Below, piece after piece: positions 1 to 9,880 of a DNA stretch of 64,000 nucleotides. This DNA is from Sphingobacteriaceae bacterium DW12. GTDB taxonomy: Bacteria > Bacteroidota > Bacteroidia > Sphingobacteriales > Sphingobacteriaceae. A program made the position numbers and the translations under genes. Where the stretch lies: positions 186,001 through 250,000 of the forward strand of contig JROE01000008.1 of the NCBI GenBank assembly GCA_000783305.1, given 5' to 3'. A model generated the notes under the pieces. It was not told the origin of the DNA, did no database searches, and was given only the letters and a program-made list of their open reading frames with translations. Each line of letters starts with the position of its first letter. The stretch's first letter is position 1.

Positions 1-1248
1 ATTGCCACCTTAGAGTGTCAATCAGATTGGATGTATGGCAGAGGGAGTTGGTCTCCGCTAAGTAATTTTCAGGGATTGGATGATGCTAATATTACACGCG
101 TTGAAGGGTTTTGGAACAATTTCTATTTAGCTGTTCGCAATGCTAATTTAGTCATCCTTAATTCCCCCGCTGAGCAGGTGTTTGTCCCATTTGTCGGTGA
201 GGCTAAGTTTTTGCGTGCATATAGTTATTTTCAACTGGTGCGAAATTGGGGTGACGTCCCCTTGCGTACAGAGACCACGATGGCCGAAAAGGATTTAGCC
301 CGCAGCTCATCCGAAGTAGTCTATCAATTGATTGAAGCGGATTTACTCTCCGCTATCGAGTCTCTGCCTGTTACCCCCTTGGTGAGCGGTAGACCCAGCA
401 AATGGGCTGCCCAAGTATTATTGGCAGATGTATATCTCCAATTGGGACGTTATGCAGATGCAGCCCAACATGCTAAAGAGGTCTCAGAGAGCGGATTTAG
501 TTTGGTCGGTGTCAATGAAAAGAAGGACTTCCAGTATAAAATTTTCGGTCCAGATATCATCTCGAGCAGCGAAGAAATCTTTGCCTTCAAATATGCGCGC
601 CTACCTGGTCAAGGTAATTATATCCTGTGGATTGCCAATCATCCCAGCACCAAATTATTTACTGCTGATGGTACAGGTGCTTATGCCGTTCACGGAGATG
701 CTACTAATCCCAATTACCTAAGCTGGAGCGATAATGATATCCGAAAGCAACTTTGGGACAAAGTCAACTTTGGTTTGGGTCCCAATACCTTAGTAAGTTC
801 AAAATATATAGATCCAAGTGCGCTGGATCGCAATACGGCAGGCAACGACCTACCCATATACAGACTATCTGATGCCTTGTTGATCTATGCCGAAGCAGCT
901 GCTCGTGCTAGTAGCTCAGTCAGTTCCGCGAGTATGGAAGCATTGAACAAAGTCCACCGTCGGGCCTATGGTTTCGCACCAAATTCCGTATCTGGGGTTG
1001 ATTATCAAGTTGCAGATTATACTTTAGACGGTTTTATCGATCTCGTCGTCCAAGAGCGTGGATACGAGTTTATGTATGAAGGCAAGCGATGGCTGGAATT
1101 GAAGCGTATAGATGAAGTGAATAAATATATCGAGTATGGAAAAGGGAAGACCGTTGTCCAAAAACACTTACTATGGCCTATTCCGCTTTCCGAAACGAAT
1201 TATAACGATGCAATTGATCCGGTTTCAAATCAAAATCCTGGATACTAA
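1..1248 (+). CDS. SusD/RagB-family nutrient-binding lipoprotein, 5' end outside window
   Basis: The reading frame is open from base 1, so this is the C-terminal ~415 residues of a gene that starts upstream; the first ATG at 31 is probably internal. The visible part has the helical TPR-like SusD fold: an early FLRAYSYFQLVRNWGDVPL stretch, a central 'ADVYLQLGRYADAA' helix, and the typical RagB end, where RGYEFMYEGKRWLELKR is followed by WPIPLSE and a terminal NQNPGY. SusD proteins sit on the outer surface as lipoproteins and form the lid of a SusC TonB-dependent channel. Its SusC partner should lie just before the window. It is followed after 21 bases by an FAD oxidoreductase, so the operon probably imports or modifies a substrate that is oxidised in the periplasm. 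The substrate cannot be read from the sequence. Confidence 0.93.
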   Translation: MATLECQSDWMYGRGSWSPLSNFQGLDDANITRVEGFWNNFYLAVRNANLVILNSPAEQVFVPFVGEAKFLRAYSYFQLVRNWGDVPLRTETTMAEKDLARSSSEVVYQLIEADLLSAIESLPVTPLVSGRPSKWAAQVLLADVYLQLGRYADAAQHAKEVSESGFSLVGVNEKKDFQYKIFGPDIISSSEEIFAFKYARLPGQGNYILWIANHPSTKLFTADGTGAYAVHGDATNPNYLSWSDNDIRKQLWDKVNFGLGPNTLVSSKYIDPSALDRNTAGNDLPIYRLSDALLIYAEAAARASSSVSSASMEALNKVHRRAYGFAPNSVSGVDYQVADYTLDGFIDLVVQERGYEFMYEGKRWLELKRIDEVNKYIEYGKGKTVVQKHLLWPIPLSETNYNDAIDPVSNQNPGY

Positions 1249-1269
1249 TCGCATCATAAAGACATAAAG

Positions 1270-2643
1270 ATGGAAAAAATGAAAAGACGATCGGCGTTAG
1301 CCGCTTTAGGAGCTTTATCCTTGGGCCTAACATCGACAAGTTTATTAAAAGGTGAGGTTTTGCACAAACCTCGTGCTATTGACAAGAAAACCATTCATAC
1401 CGATATATTGGTGGTAGGTGGTGGGACATCAGGCGTAGTCGCCGCTATTCAAGCTGGTCGGGCTGGTAAAAAGACGGTTTTGGTAGAGAATGGAAGTATG
1501 CTGGGGGGGACGACTACCACAGGAGGAGTGGCATTTCCCGGCATTTTCTTTGCCTGGGGCAAGCAAGTGATAGGTGGTATAGGCTGGGAATTGGTCCAGG
1601 AAGCTGTTGCCTTGAATAACGATCGCTTGCCAGATTTTACCGTCCCCCATGGGAGGTGGCATTGGAAGCATCAAGTCCGATTGAATGGCCCACTCTACGC
1701 TTTGGTAATAGAAGACAAATGTGTAGAGGCGGGGGTTGATATTCGCTTCTACGAGACCCCTGTATCCGTCGTGGAGCACAAGAATGGCTGGAAGGTAACT
1801 ACCGTTGGTAAAGGTACCCAAACAGACATCTATTGCAATCAGTTGATTGACTGTACAGGAAATGCTCTTGTGGTGTCATTAGCTGGGTTCAACCTTTTGC
1901 GAGAAGCTGAGATTCAACCCGGTACCCTTATGTTCAACATTGGGGGGTATCAGCCCGATCAATTGGACATGAAGGCCATTGCACAAGAATTTAATCAGGC
2001 CATCGCTCGGGGTGATTTGATTAAAGGTGAGTTTTTGAATGTAGAGTCCCTGCTTCGTAATGCAGGCGATAATGTTCAGCATATCGCTGGTGCTGACGCT
2101 ACGACCTCCACATCGCATACATTGTGTAATTTGAAGGGGCGTGCTTCCTTGCTGCGCACGTTTAAATTCCTCCGCAACTTACCTGGACTAGAACAATTGA
2201 AAATCCTTGACATGCAGAATGAAACTGCTACACGTGAGAGTTACAGGATAGATAGCATCTATAATATTACCCATGAAGATTATGTCACCGGTCGGCATTT
2301 TGATGATTCTGTTTCTTACTCTTATTACCCTATCGATCTACACGATGCACATGGTGTAGTACCTAAGCATCTCGAAGAGGGGCGGGTGGCTACCGTACCT
2401 CTGCGTGCACTGATTCCTAAAGGAAGTCGTAATCTTATTGTCGCTGGTCGATGTCTTGGGAGTGATCGCTTGGCCAATTCTGCCCTACGAGTACAGGCTT
2501 CCTGTATGGGGATGGGGCAGGCAGCAGCGGCGGCAGCCGTGTTGGCCCACAGTAAAGATACCACCCCTGCTAAGGTCAATGTTGTTGAGCTCCAAGAACT
2601 GCTGACTCAGTATGGAGCTATTGTTCCCAATAACAAAGCATGA
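1270..2643 (+). CDS. Tat-like exported FAD-dependent oxidoreductase
   Basis: The 457-residue protein starts with a KRRSALAALGALSLGL segment that looks like a twin-arginine/hydrophobic export signal, although the RR context is not a perfect Tat box. A Rossmann FAD-binding motif follows at about residues 47-62 (ILVVGGGTSGVVAA), then an acidic residue near 72 that would hold the ribose (TVLVENG). The GGTTTTGGVAFPG segment and the C-terminal 'LIVAGRCLGSDRLANSALRVQ' region, broken here for length, are typical of the FAD_oxidored (PF12831-type) family found in Bacteroidetes carbohydrate loci. It probably oxidises or reduces a small ligand in the periplasm. It lies between SusD and a protein with an FMN-binding-like motif, which suggests an electron-transfer pair. 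The substrate is unknown; the family call is firmer than the location. Confidence 0.85.
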   Translation: MEKMKRRSALAALGALSLGLTSTSLLKGEVLHKPRAIDKKTIHTDILVVGGGTSGVVAAIQAGRAGKKTVLVENGSMLGGTTTTGGVAFPGIFFAWGKQVIGGIGWELVQEAVALNNDRLPDFTVPHGRWHWKHQVRLNGPLYALVIEDKCVEAGVDIRFYETPVSVVEHKNGWKVTTVGKGTQTDIYCNQLIDCTGNALVVSLAGFNLLREAEIQPGTLMFNIGGYQPDQLDMKAIAQEFNQAIARGDLIKGEFLNVESLLRNAGDNVQHIAGADATTSTSHTLCNLKGRASLLRTFKFLRNLPGLEQLKILDMQNETATRESYRIDSIYNITHEDYVTGRHFDDSVSYSYYPIDLHDAHGVVPKHLEEGRVATVPLRALIPKGSRNLIVAGRCLGSDRLANSALRVQASCMGMGQAAAAAAVLAHSKDTTPAKVNVVELQELLTQYGAIVPNNKA

Positions 2644-2653
2644 TATTAGTGTA

Positions 2654-3769
2654 ATGGGCAAGTGTATTTTAAATCTTATCTTATTAGGACTTTTGGTATT
2701 TGGCAATGGTTGGACCCTGCATGCCCAAGGCATTTATCAAGGCACGATCAAATATTTCAATACGGCAACGATATTGCAAGATTACTCACATATTGTCCCC
2801 ATTCCCGTAGATACCGGGAGTGGGGTTTTAAGTAAGGATACGTTATTTCAATTGGTTTCGAAGGTTGATAAACCAGTTTCCTATTATCGCAAGATTGTCA
2901 AAGAAATCTGTTTTGATGGCAGTTGCCGTGTTTTGAAAGTTAATCTGTATTGGAATGTAACAGGACGTTATTTAGGCTTTGAACTGCCTCCCCAGGAGTT
3001 TCTAAGTAAAGCCGAGCACAAGCCTTTTGTGTCGCAAGAGTATGAGCAGTTACATGCTATACTCGCTGATAGCCTTTCCGCTTTGGGTACTTATCGTTAC
3101 GAACAATTGATTCCCAAACAGGCACCTATTTCGTTGGTAGATGGTGTTACCCGCCCCACATCTATAGATGTCCTTCAGCATGTGGTCAAGGGTGCAGTAT
3201 TTACCACCTATTCGATGTGGCATTTGGTTTATGGGCAGATGCAGCGTGATGTCGAAGAAGCCACAGCTTCCACACTAGATGCAGTGTTGTTGTTGGATAT
3301 CATGCAGAGTCCGGTCCCTTGGGATTGGATGTGGGGTTTGGATAGAGTGTACTTGGTGGTGGATGCTCCAGATGCCTTGAAGCAAAGAGCCCTTTCGTTC
3401 ATCAGCAAGGATTCATTTGGTCTCGCTTCAAAAGCGATTGCCTCCATCCCCGATCAATGGTGTGTTGATGTTGATTTTCAGCAAGCCCTTTGGTCTAGAT
3501 TTGATGAGGTCCCATTTGCATTAAAACCTAGTTTGATTCAAAAATTAGCTAAGAGCCAAAGTCTAGACAAATCCATTTTACTGGCGCTTAGCGAGCAGCT
3601 TAGCGGCTTCAATGGGGCATTGTTGGATGCTGCTTTGACCTGCCTTCAAAAGTATGCTACGATTTATCCAGAGATAAAATTGAATATCGTCGCATTAGCC
3701 AAGCATAATAATCCTTACATTGCCAAGCAGGCTCAAAAATTTCTTCAAGAAATAGACAGGCGTAACTAG
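2654..3769 (+). CDS. Exported protein with FMN-binding-like motif and helical C-terminus
   Basis: The start at 2654 is preferred over the in-frame ATG at 2612, because it avoids a 32-base overlap with the previous gene and opens directly with a signal peptide (MGKCILNLILLGLLVFG, cleavage near HAQG). The 371-residue protein has a CFDGSC motif near residue 80 and a VDGVTRPTSIDVLQHVVKGA stretch near residue 165. The latter recalls the flavinylation/FMN-binding signature (D-x-[ST]-G-A-[TS]) but has R-P where Gly-Ala would be, so covalent flavin attachment is doubtful. The last ~110 residues look like short helical repeats, HEAT-like by eye. It follows the FAD oxidoreductase by 10 bases and probably works with it. 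I do not recognise a named family with confidence. Confidence 0.7.
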   Translation: MGKCILNLILLGLLVFGNGWTLHAQGIYQGTIKYFNTATILQDYSHIVPIPVDTGSGVLSKDTLFQLVSKVDKPVSYYRKIVKEICFDGSCRVLKVNLYWNVTGRYLGFELPPQEFLSKAEHKPFVSQEYEQLHAILADSLSALGTYRYEQLIPKQAPISLVDGVTRPTSIDVLQHVVKGAVFTTYSMWHLVYGQMQRDVEEATASTLDAVLLLDIMQSPVPWDWMWGLDRVYLVVDAPDALKQRALSFISKDSFGLASKAIASIPDQWCVDVDFQQALWSRFDEVPFALKPSLIQKLAKSQSLDKSILLALSEQLSGFNGALLDAALTCLQKYATIYPEIKLNIVALAKHNNPYIAKQAQKFLQEIDRRN

Positions 3770-4079
3770 TAGGACGTGTTTTTAAGAGTGCCAACTACGG
3801 ATAGCTGCAAGCAGATGTGGTTTAACAGGAATATTTTATGGAGAGTAATTTGGATATTCTATTGTAGGTTTAGACTCCATTTTTCCTTCTATTTTTAATA
3901 TTCGTTTTTGTTAACTAACATTTCTCATTGCCATTATTAAATGTTTTTAAGTGACAAAAGTATAGGTGCAAAGTTGTAATGATTATTAGACAATGCAAAG
4001 AATGTATAGATTTGTTTGATAACCTCATTTTTATCTAGGTGATACTTTTATCGCTTTCTTTTTATTGTCGCAATTTCTA
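3770..4079 (+). other. Convergent intergenic gap, no gene seen
   Basis: This 310-base AT-rich stretch lies between two convergent genes. It contains no open frame with coding character, no clear hairpin with a U-tract and no repeat that I can see. Transcription from both sides must end here or run into the opposite gene. Confidence 0.5.
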
Positions 4080-7000
4080 TTACGTGCCATTCATTTGTTT
4101 TATTATCTCAATGGCATGTTCTTGCCAGTCGATTTTGTTAGGTACAAAATCGGAATGACAATTTTCATAATCGTATTCCCAATTTCCATTTTGTGGCTTA
4201 TATACAGCATAGTATGTATGTTTATCATCTTCGATTTGATATTTATATACCAGGTAAGATTGATTATCCTGTGTTAACTGTCCTAAGAATTCTATTTGAG
4301 AAGACGGGCTTAATTCAGACTCTAGAAGTTCGTTCACGATCATCCTACCTATTTCAGTCTGTTCTTTATACATCGCTGGTATTAGGTCTAATCGCTTAGC
4401 TTGCTTTAACAGATTCATCAATATAGTGCGTCTGCTAAGGTTTTCGTATGCTCGATTCACTATCTGCTGATTCACTGGCAGGTCCAAAGCCAAGAATGCA
4501 GCCGCAGTTGCCGTTTGTAGATATACTAAGCTATCAAGTTTTAAAGTCCTTTCACCGAATTTTTGAAGTCGTTTTTTTTGATCGTATATGGTCAATAGTT
4601 GGAGGTAGCTGACCATTGAATATTCATTGGTCAGTCCCGTACCGTCGATATCGGCAATAACATCATTTAAATCCTTATCCATATATTGTAGAATGTTGGG
4701 AAGATATTTTTCTATAGCATTATCTATATCAGTCAGGGTACTATCTTCTAACATTGTTGTATATATATTCAGTAAGGAAGGACGGTAACGGCTTACTTCG
4801 AAAAGGGGGGTTACCCTATCCAGATTGGCCATTACATATTTCCCCGACCGGCGCAATGGCTGGAACAGCTGCCATTGGTAACCATCAGTCTCCGGCCTGT
4901 GTTTATTCAGTTCTTCGAGATACCAATCCATTTGGGTTGAGTCTATATCACAGATGTTTGTCAGTATTGCCGATCTCATCATCGCGGTAGTTGCAGGCGC
5001 ATTGAATATTTTCTTCAGCGTTGGGACACTCTGTTCGTCATGGTTTTTTATCATTTTGTTAATCAGGCTGACGCGTATTCCGTCACTTTCATCGTCATCG
5101 TGATATGTTCGGTTCAGTGCTTTATATACGATTGGTAGCTCGTCTTTCTTAAATTCGTAATAGGTAAGTATCGCCGTCATAGCTTGGTCTCCAACTGCGG
5201 TGTCAATGTTGGAAAGGTCGTTGACAATCAGTTCTGCTTTCGAGCTGTATAGGTCAAACTTGGTGACAGTTCCAGTGTACTGGATGGATTTTATCAACCT
5301 GTGCACATCTATGTTTTCAATGGCTTCCTTTGAACCGAACGTGTTAAGACTATACAGTTCATCCCCCCTTGTCCAGTACAATCTTTTGTTGTAGTTGTCT
5401 ATTTCTGTATCGTGATTCGTAAAGATTGCTACCGTTATATCTCCGTGCGCTAGCGCTTTAAATTTCAGCAGTTGCTCAGAGTACGTTTTTACATCTTTAT
5501 AGATTGGAGCATACAGGGTATCACTTCTTTCCGTTCTAAAGTATTTAGGAAGTTTAGTTTTTTCTAGAATATAGGCCGTTGATGAGTTGCTGTCGATTGC
5601 AGCGTATATATTAGTCTTTAAAGCGTTCGTATCTGCCGAATCAGCGTCTAGCGACGATGTCCACGAAGCCACTGGGAGCGTTATTTTCATATTTTCTATA
5701 GTAAAGTCTTTCCACTCCATTTGTTTGTACGGCAATAGTCTAAAGGAGTCGAAGAATTGGTTGTCCTTTTCTTTGTTATTTTTATCCAAGTTTTCCTGCA
5801 TCAACATGTATATCCTATTGCCTCGTATCCACGTTTCTATAAATATGTTGGACTTTTCGAGATATGCTGTGGTAGCCTGACCGGTGATGCCATTTTTCTG
5901 TAATGGTTCAGAAAGGTCTATTGTGGCTGCCAAATTTTTTATTGGTTCCAGCATCCCTTCCAGTGCCGCAGCTTTGTCTGATAGGATGTACCCCGAGGGA
6001 TAATCATTGTAGCGTAAAAGGAAATTGATTTTTCGAATCTTGTCCACTGCAAAATAGCTGTGTATGCTATGTTGCAATTCTTTGTCGCCATCTTTTTGTG
6101 AGATTAGATTGAATCGATGTTGCGGTGTCGTATTTGTCTTAATTGCAAATGCACCTCCCTCCACGATTAATTCTTCTGTATTTATGTAGCTTTTCTGTTG
6201 TAAGATTTCAAAGGTTTCGAAGAATCTAGACAAACCCTCCTCCAATTTCCCCACTCGCGTATATCCTAGTAGTTCGTATATGGTATTGTTCTTTAGCCAG
6301 AGTTCCCTTCTAAAGAAGACTTCGTTCCGAGAAGAAACAAATTGGATGCCCTTAATTCCTCCCTTTTCGAGTTTTTTTTGCGAAAGAAGCCTTTGTTCAT
6401 TACTCAGAGCATGTTCTTTCCCTGTCTTTTCCAAAAATTCTTCGGCCGCCATTCCTCCCATATTTCCGACATAGTTTGCTGTTACCAGCAGTTCAGTCTC
6501 TGTACTGAGGTCGCCATATATCATCCTTGATTCGAAGGGACCGCTCGATTTGTAAACATATCCTTCCGGTAATTGGGCCACATAGCTATAGCTGGTATCT
6601 CGGTTCGTGGTCCAATTCATGGTATTATAGTCTATCTTATGCATTGACGTCAACTCCGTCTTTTTGTTTCTTACCGGACGAAGCGTATATCCCATCTCTT
6701 TGAGTAGATGGATTAGACCTAGCTCGTCTGGGAGATGCGCGGCTCCCACTACAGCGCAGACTGTCCCGTGTTTTAGCTCTTCGATGAGGTTGCTGAGCAT
6801 TGTTCGGTTACGGTTTTCCAGCTCTTTTAGATCGAGGTAAGGCGAGGCACGTTGCCATACCCATTGAAGGTCTCCTTCTGTGTATTTCTGAATCATGTCC
6901 TCAAAATACCTGTAGTATGTAGTACTGTCTTTGCTGTTCTTGAGTTCGACAAGATCACGTTCAGCTAGCGACCTTAGTTGGTTTTCTAAAGGTTCGAGGC

Positions 7001-7532
7001 CTATAATTTTTTTTCTCATTGATTTGGCTAATCCATACAGATAGGTGTCTAGTATGGAGGCTATATTATCCTCTTTATCGTGCTTTGGGTTTAATATGGA
7101 TCGGACTAGGAGCGGATTGGTCCATTCTGTAGAGTCGGGGGGTACACCATATTCTTTTTTATAACGTTTTATAAATTCCTCCTTTTGAACCGGTGTCAAC
7201 TCTATTCTGTTATGAAATGGCTGCTTTTTACCGAAGCGCATTTCGAAGACCTCTTTATATACAGAGTCGGGGTGCAGTTCGGTTGCAAAAGCGTCCGTAT
7301 TGGCGATTGCTATAAATATCGAATCGTTCGTCCCGATGAGCCGACTATCTTTGAGGTGTAGCGAACCTAATAGATAGGAAGGTTTTTTTAACTCCTTACC
7401 CGTGATTTCCCATAAGAAGCTGGGGTATGTCATTTCTTGAGCATAGGAAATCGCTGCGTGCATGAGTAGAGAAAAGAACATATATCGGCCCCGCAAAAAT
7501 CGGAAAACTGTCGTTCTTAGGGTAACATTCAT
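4080..7532 (-). CDS. TraB/GumN-family exported protein with ~830-residue extra C-terminal region
   Basis: The 1150-residue protein opens with an N-terminal export segment ending near YAQ (residue ~32). A TraB/GumN domain follows from about 38 to 305: SFLWEITGKELKKPSYLLGS begins the family's GS-x-H segment (GSLHLKD), ELHPDS carries the expected acidic residue, and VVGAAHLPDELGLIHLLKEM is the closing G-x-x-H motif. Family members are usually about 300 residues and are proposed metal-dependent proteases (Tiki-like). Here about 830 residues follow that I cannot assign; they look like mixed alpha/beta followed by helical segments, with no transmembrane span. The gene is transcribed alone and divergently from the sigma factor at 7881. 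Periplasmic or outer-membrane location is inferred from the leader. The TraB call rests on the N-terminal quarter only. Confidence 0.8.
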   Translation of the reverse strand: MNVTLRTTVFRFLRGRYMFFSLLMHAAISYAQEMTYPSFLWEITGKELKKPSYLLGSLHLKDSRLIGTNDSIFIAIANTDAFATELHPDSVYKEVFEMRFGKKQPFHNRIELTPVQKEEFIKRYKKEYGVPPDSTEWTNPLLVRSILNPKHDKEDNIASILDTYLYGLAKSMRKKIIGLEPLENQLRSLAERDLVELKNSKDSTTYYRYFEDMIQKYTEGDLQWVWQRASPYLDLKELENRNRTMLSNLIEELKHGTVCAVVGAAHLPDELGLIHLLKEMGYTLRPVRNKKTELTSMHKIDYNTMNWTTNRDTSYSYVAQLPEGYVYKSSGPFESRMIYGDLSTETELLVTANYVGNMGGMAAEEFLEKTGKEHALSNEQRLLSQKKLEKGGIKGIQFVSSRNEVFFRRELWLKNNTIYELLGYTRVGKLEEGLSRFFETFEILQQKSYINTEELIVEGGAFAIKTNTTPQHRFNLISQKDGDKELQHSIHSYFAVDKIRKINFLLRYNDYPSGYILSDKAAALEGMLEPIKNLAATIDLSEPLQKNGITGQATTAYLEKSNIFIETWIRGNRIYMLMQENLDKNNKEKDNQFFDSFRLLPYKQMEWKDFTIENMKITLPVASWTSSLDADSADTNALKTNIYAAIDSNSSTAYILEKTKLPKYFRTERSDTLYAPIYKDVKTYSEQLLKFKALAHGDITVAIFTNHDTEIDNYNKRLYWTRGDELYSLNTFGSKEAIENIDVHRLIKSIQYTGTVTKFDLYSSKAELIVNDLSNIDTAVGDQAMTAILTYYEFKKDELPIVYKALNRTYHDDDESDGIRVSLINKMIKNHDEQSVPTLKKIFNAPATTAMMRSAILTNICDIDSTQMDWYLEELNKHRPETDGYQWQLFQPLRRSGKYVMANLDRVTPLFEVSRYRPSLLNIYTTMLEDSTLTDIDNAIEKYLPNILQYMDKDLNDVIADIDGTGLTNEYSMVSYLQLLTIYDQKKRLQKFGERTLKLDSLVYLQTATAAAFLALDLPVNQQIVNRAYENLSRRTILMNLLKQAKRLDLIPAMYKEQTEIGRMIVNELLESELSPSSQIEFLGQLTQDNQSYLVYKYQIEDDKHTYYAVYKPQNGNWEYDYENCHSDFVPNKIDWQEHAIEIIKQMNGT

Positions 7533-7850
7533 ATTAGCATAATAAGTGGTATAATACAGTAAATATAATCGTTTTATCAGTGTTATTTTTCCCTGTATTT
7601 AAATCTTTCAAACCTTTATGATTACGTATCTTCCAATGAGTTACCGTACTTCGTTATTTCGTTACCTTTATCGAGAACTATACGGCGGAAGGTGGAGCTA
7701 ATATAGTACTCAAAATGGGTAGCAAAATGACAATTCCCATGCGTCTTACTGAAACTGAAAAATTGCATTAGGTAGCAAGCGACGTTCGGAGTTGGTTACA
7801 CCTAATGATTTATTAATCAAAACATAACCTTTAACTGTTTTTGTATTGGC

Positions 7851-7858
7851 TAAATTTG
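7851..7858 (+). promoter_or_regulatory. Candidate Bacteroidetes -7 box for the sigma gene at 7881
   Basis: TAAATTTG fits the TAnnTTTG consensus exactly and lies 22 bases before the ATG. No convincing TTTG/TTG -33 element sits at the expected 19-21 base spacing, so this is only a candidate. The rest of the 348-base divergent gap (7533-7880) shows no gene. Confidence 0.4.
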
Positions 7859-7880
7859 CTGCGCAATTGTCCACTACAAA

Positions 7881-8474
7881 ATGCAGCAACATAAAATACA
7901 TAGATTCATAGCATTATGGCAGGCCGGAAATGAATTGGCTTTTAATGCCATTATGGATTACTATATTCCGCGATTAATGGTTTTTTCTGCACAAATGGTC
8001 CACAATAATGAAGATGCCGAAGAGCTGGTCATGAACACAATGTTGAAACTGTGGCAGCACAAAAATCGATTATCAGACGTGCTGAAATTGGACGATTATG
8101 TGTTTGCTATCCTACGGCAGGAAATCGTAGGCCGTTCCAGAAAGCGCGTCATAGTTCAAGTGCCTATCGAAGATGTTGCCCTGAATAAATTAGGTTCTGT
8201 ACAACAGTCCGAGTTCACCCTGCAAGAGCTGCAGACTAGATATCACATTGCTTTGAATAAGCTAACCAAAAAGCAACGGGAGATATTTCTATTCAGCAGA
8301 GAACAAGATATGAGCCAACAAGGGATAGCCGATAGGTTGGGACTGTCCGTTAACACTGTGAATAACCATATGACAGCAGCCCTGAAGGTATTCCGTGAAG
8401 AAATGAAAGACAATCCCGAAATACTACTCCTAATATTGCTAGCTAGCCCACATACTAGCCTCTTTTTTTGTTGA
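7881..8474 (+). CDS. ECF RNA polymerase sigma factor (RpoE-like)
   Basis: The 197-residue protein has a sigma-70 region 2 (DAEELVMNTMLKLWQHKNRL, residues ~53-72) and region 4 with a helix-turn-helix (QREIFLFSREQDMSQQGIAD then LGLSVNTVNNHM, residues ~132-172). It would direct RNA polymerase to the operon that begins with the receptor at 10037. A FecR-type anti-sigma factor follows at 8632, as in the standard Bacteroidetes surface-signalling cassette. Inference: the factor is held inactive by that FecR until the receptor binds its ligand. The gap of 157 bases to FecR is longer than usual. Confidence 0.93.
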   Translation: MQQHKIHRFIALWQAGNELAFNAIMDYYIPRLMVFSAQMVHNNEDAEELVMNTMLKLWQHKNRLSDVLKLDDYVFAILRQEIVGRSRKRVIVQVPIEDVALNKLGSVQQSEFTLQELQTRYHIALNKLTKKQREIFLFSREQDMSQQGIADRLGLSVNTVNNHMTAALKVFREEMKDNPEILLLILLASPHTSLFFC

Positions 8475-8631
8475 TTTTATTCTTTTTCTTACCATCTCTG
8501 TTAATTAATCATCAACAGCTGTGTATCTATATTAATAAATCATTAAATCGTGCTTTTCATCTAGTTGTTAGGGCCGGCTTTGACATTCTTTATTATAGTG
8601 GGATTAAGTACTTTCCAAAAATGAGAATGAA

Positions 8632-9849
8632 ATGAACCGACCATCAAGACATACACTGATTCGTTACTTCCGGGGTAAATCACTCCCTCATGAAATTGAA
8701 TTGATGGTTTTATACCTCGCTATGGACATCGACCAAGACTATGTGGAGTCCTGTCTCAAAGAAGCGTGGGTAGAAATGAAGGTAGACGAGAGTCCGCAAT
8801 TCGATGATGCCAATTTGGAAGCGCTGAAGCTACGATTTCACTCTCAAAGGGCCTCCTTTGGGCAACTCGCGCCTCTGGCAAATGAAGTAGAGAAGCAGCC
8901 GTTCCATATTTCAGCTTGGGCGAAAGTTGGCACAGCAGCGATATTACTAATCGTCGCCACTACTTTTTTTGTTTATAAAGCTTCATTTAAGCCAAGTAGC
9001 AATAAGTTCGTAAATCAGCCAGAAGAAGTGCTTCAGGGCAGTGATAAGGCCTTGCTTACATTGGCCGATGGAAGGACGATTTCTTTATCGGATGCGGCTA
9101 ATGGGCGATTGACAGAACAAGCCGGAACACAGGTGGAAAAAACTGCAGAAGGCGAAATTATCTATAAACCACTCCATTCGGCAGATGAGGCAGCAAGCGT
9201 GCAAAACAGCGTATCCACCCCAAAAGGAGGTCAATACCGCATTACCCTGCCTGACGGTTCCAAGGCATGGTTAAATGCCGCATCGTCGCTTATTTACCCC
9301 GTGCATTTTAAGGATACCGAGCGTCGAGTAAAAATGACTGGAGAGGTCTATTTTGAAGTTGCCAAGGTCAAGGATCCAAAGAATGGAAAAAACGTTCCGT
9401 TCTATGTAGATACGGATATCCAGGAGATTCACGTCTTAGGTACACGGTTTAATGTATCGGCCTATGCCGATGAACCCAATATCAGAACCACATTGGTAGA
9501 AGGAAGCATACGTGTCACCAATACGGTCAATGGCCACTCCGTTTTGCTTCGACCTGGTCAACAGTCAACTATGAACGACCGGATATATATCCAAACCGCC
9601 AATGTCCAGCAACACTTGGCTTGGACAAAGGGAGAGTTTGTTTTTAAGGATTCTCATCTTGATGAGGTTCTACGTCAGCTGTCTCGCTGGTATGACATAG
9701 ATGTCGATTGCCCACAACATCTAGAAAAAAGGAAACTGAGTGGTATGGTATCTCGGTCTACTCCGCTTTCCACACTCATCAAAATGATAGAATCTACTTC
9801 TGAACTTAAAATCATCGTTAGCGAAAGGAGGCTTGTAGTGAGCGAATAG
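8632..9849 (+). CDS. FecR-family anti-sigma factor, inner membrane
   Basis: The 405-residue protein has a cytoplasmic N-terminal anti-sigma part (residues 1-95), one transmembrane helix at about 98-117 (VGTAAILLIVATTFFVYKAS), a periplasmic FecR domain around 190-300 (TPKGGQYRITLPDGSKAWLN and GEVYFEVAKV) and a C-terminal DUF4974/STN-like domain at about 330-400 (FKDSHLDEVLRQLSRWYDID). The last domain is expected to contact the STN domain of the receptor encoded next. It lies between its sigma factor and the receptor, so the three form one signalling unit. Length and domain order are normal for the family. Confidence 0.93.
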   Translation: MNRPSRHTLIRYFRGKSLPHEIELMVLYLAMDIDQDYVESCLKEAWVEMKVDESPQFDDANLEALKLRFHSQRASFGQLAPLANEVEKQPFHISAWAKVGTAAILLIVATTFFVYKASFKPSSNKFVNQPEEVLQGSDKALLTLADGRTISLSDAANGRLTEQAGTQVEKTAEGEIIYKPLHSADEAASVQNSVSTPKGGQYRITLPDGSKAWLNAASSLIYPVHFKDTERRVKMTGEVYFEVAKVKDPKNGKNVPFYVDTDIQEIHVLGTRFNVSAYADEPNIRTTLVEGSIRVTNTVNGHSVLLRPGQQSTMNDRIYIQTANVQQHLAWTKGEFVFKDSHLDEVLRQLSRWYDIDVDCPQHLEKRKLSGMVSRSTPLSTLIKMIESTSELKIIVSERRLVVSE

Positions 9850-9880
9850 TACCTATACCATCGGCAGACTTAATAAAAAG

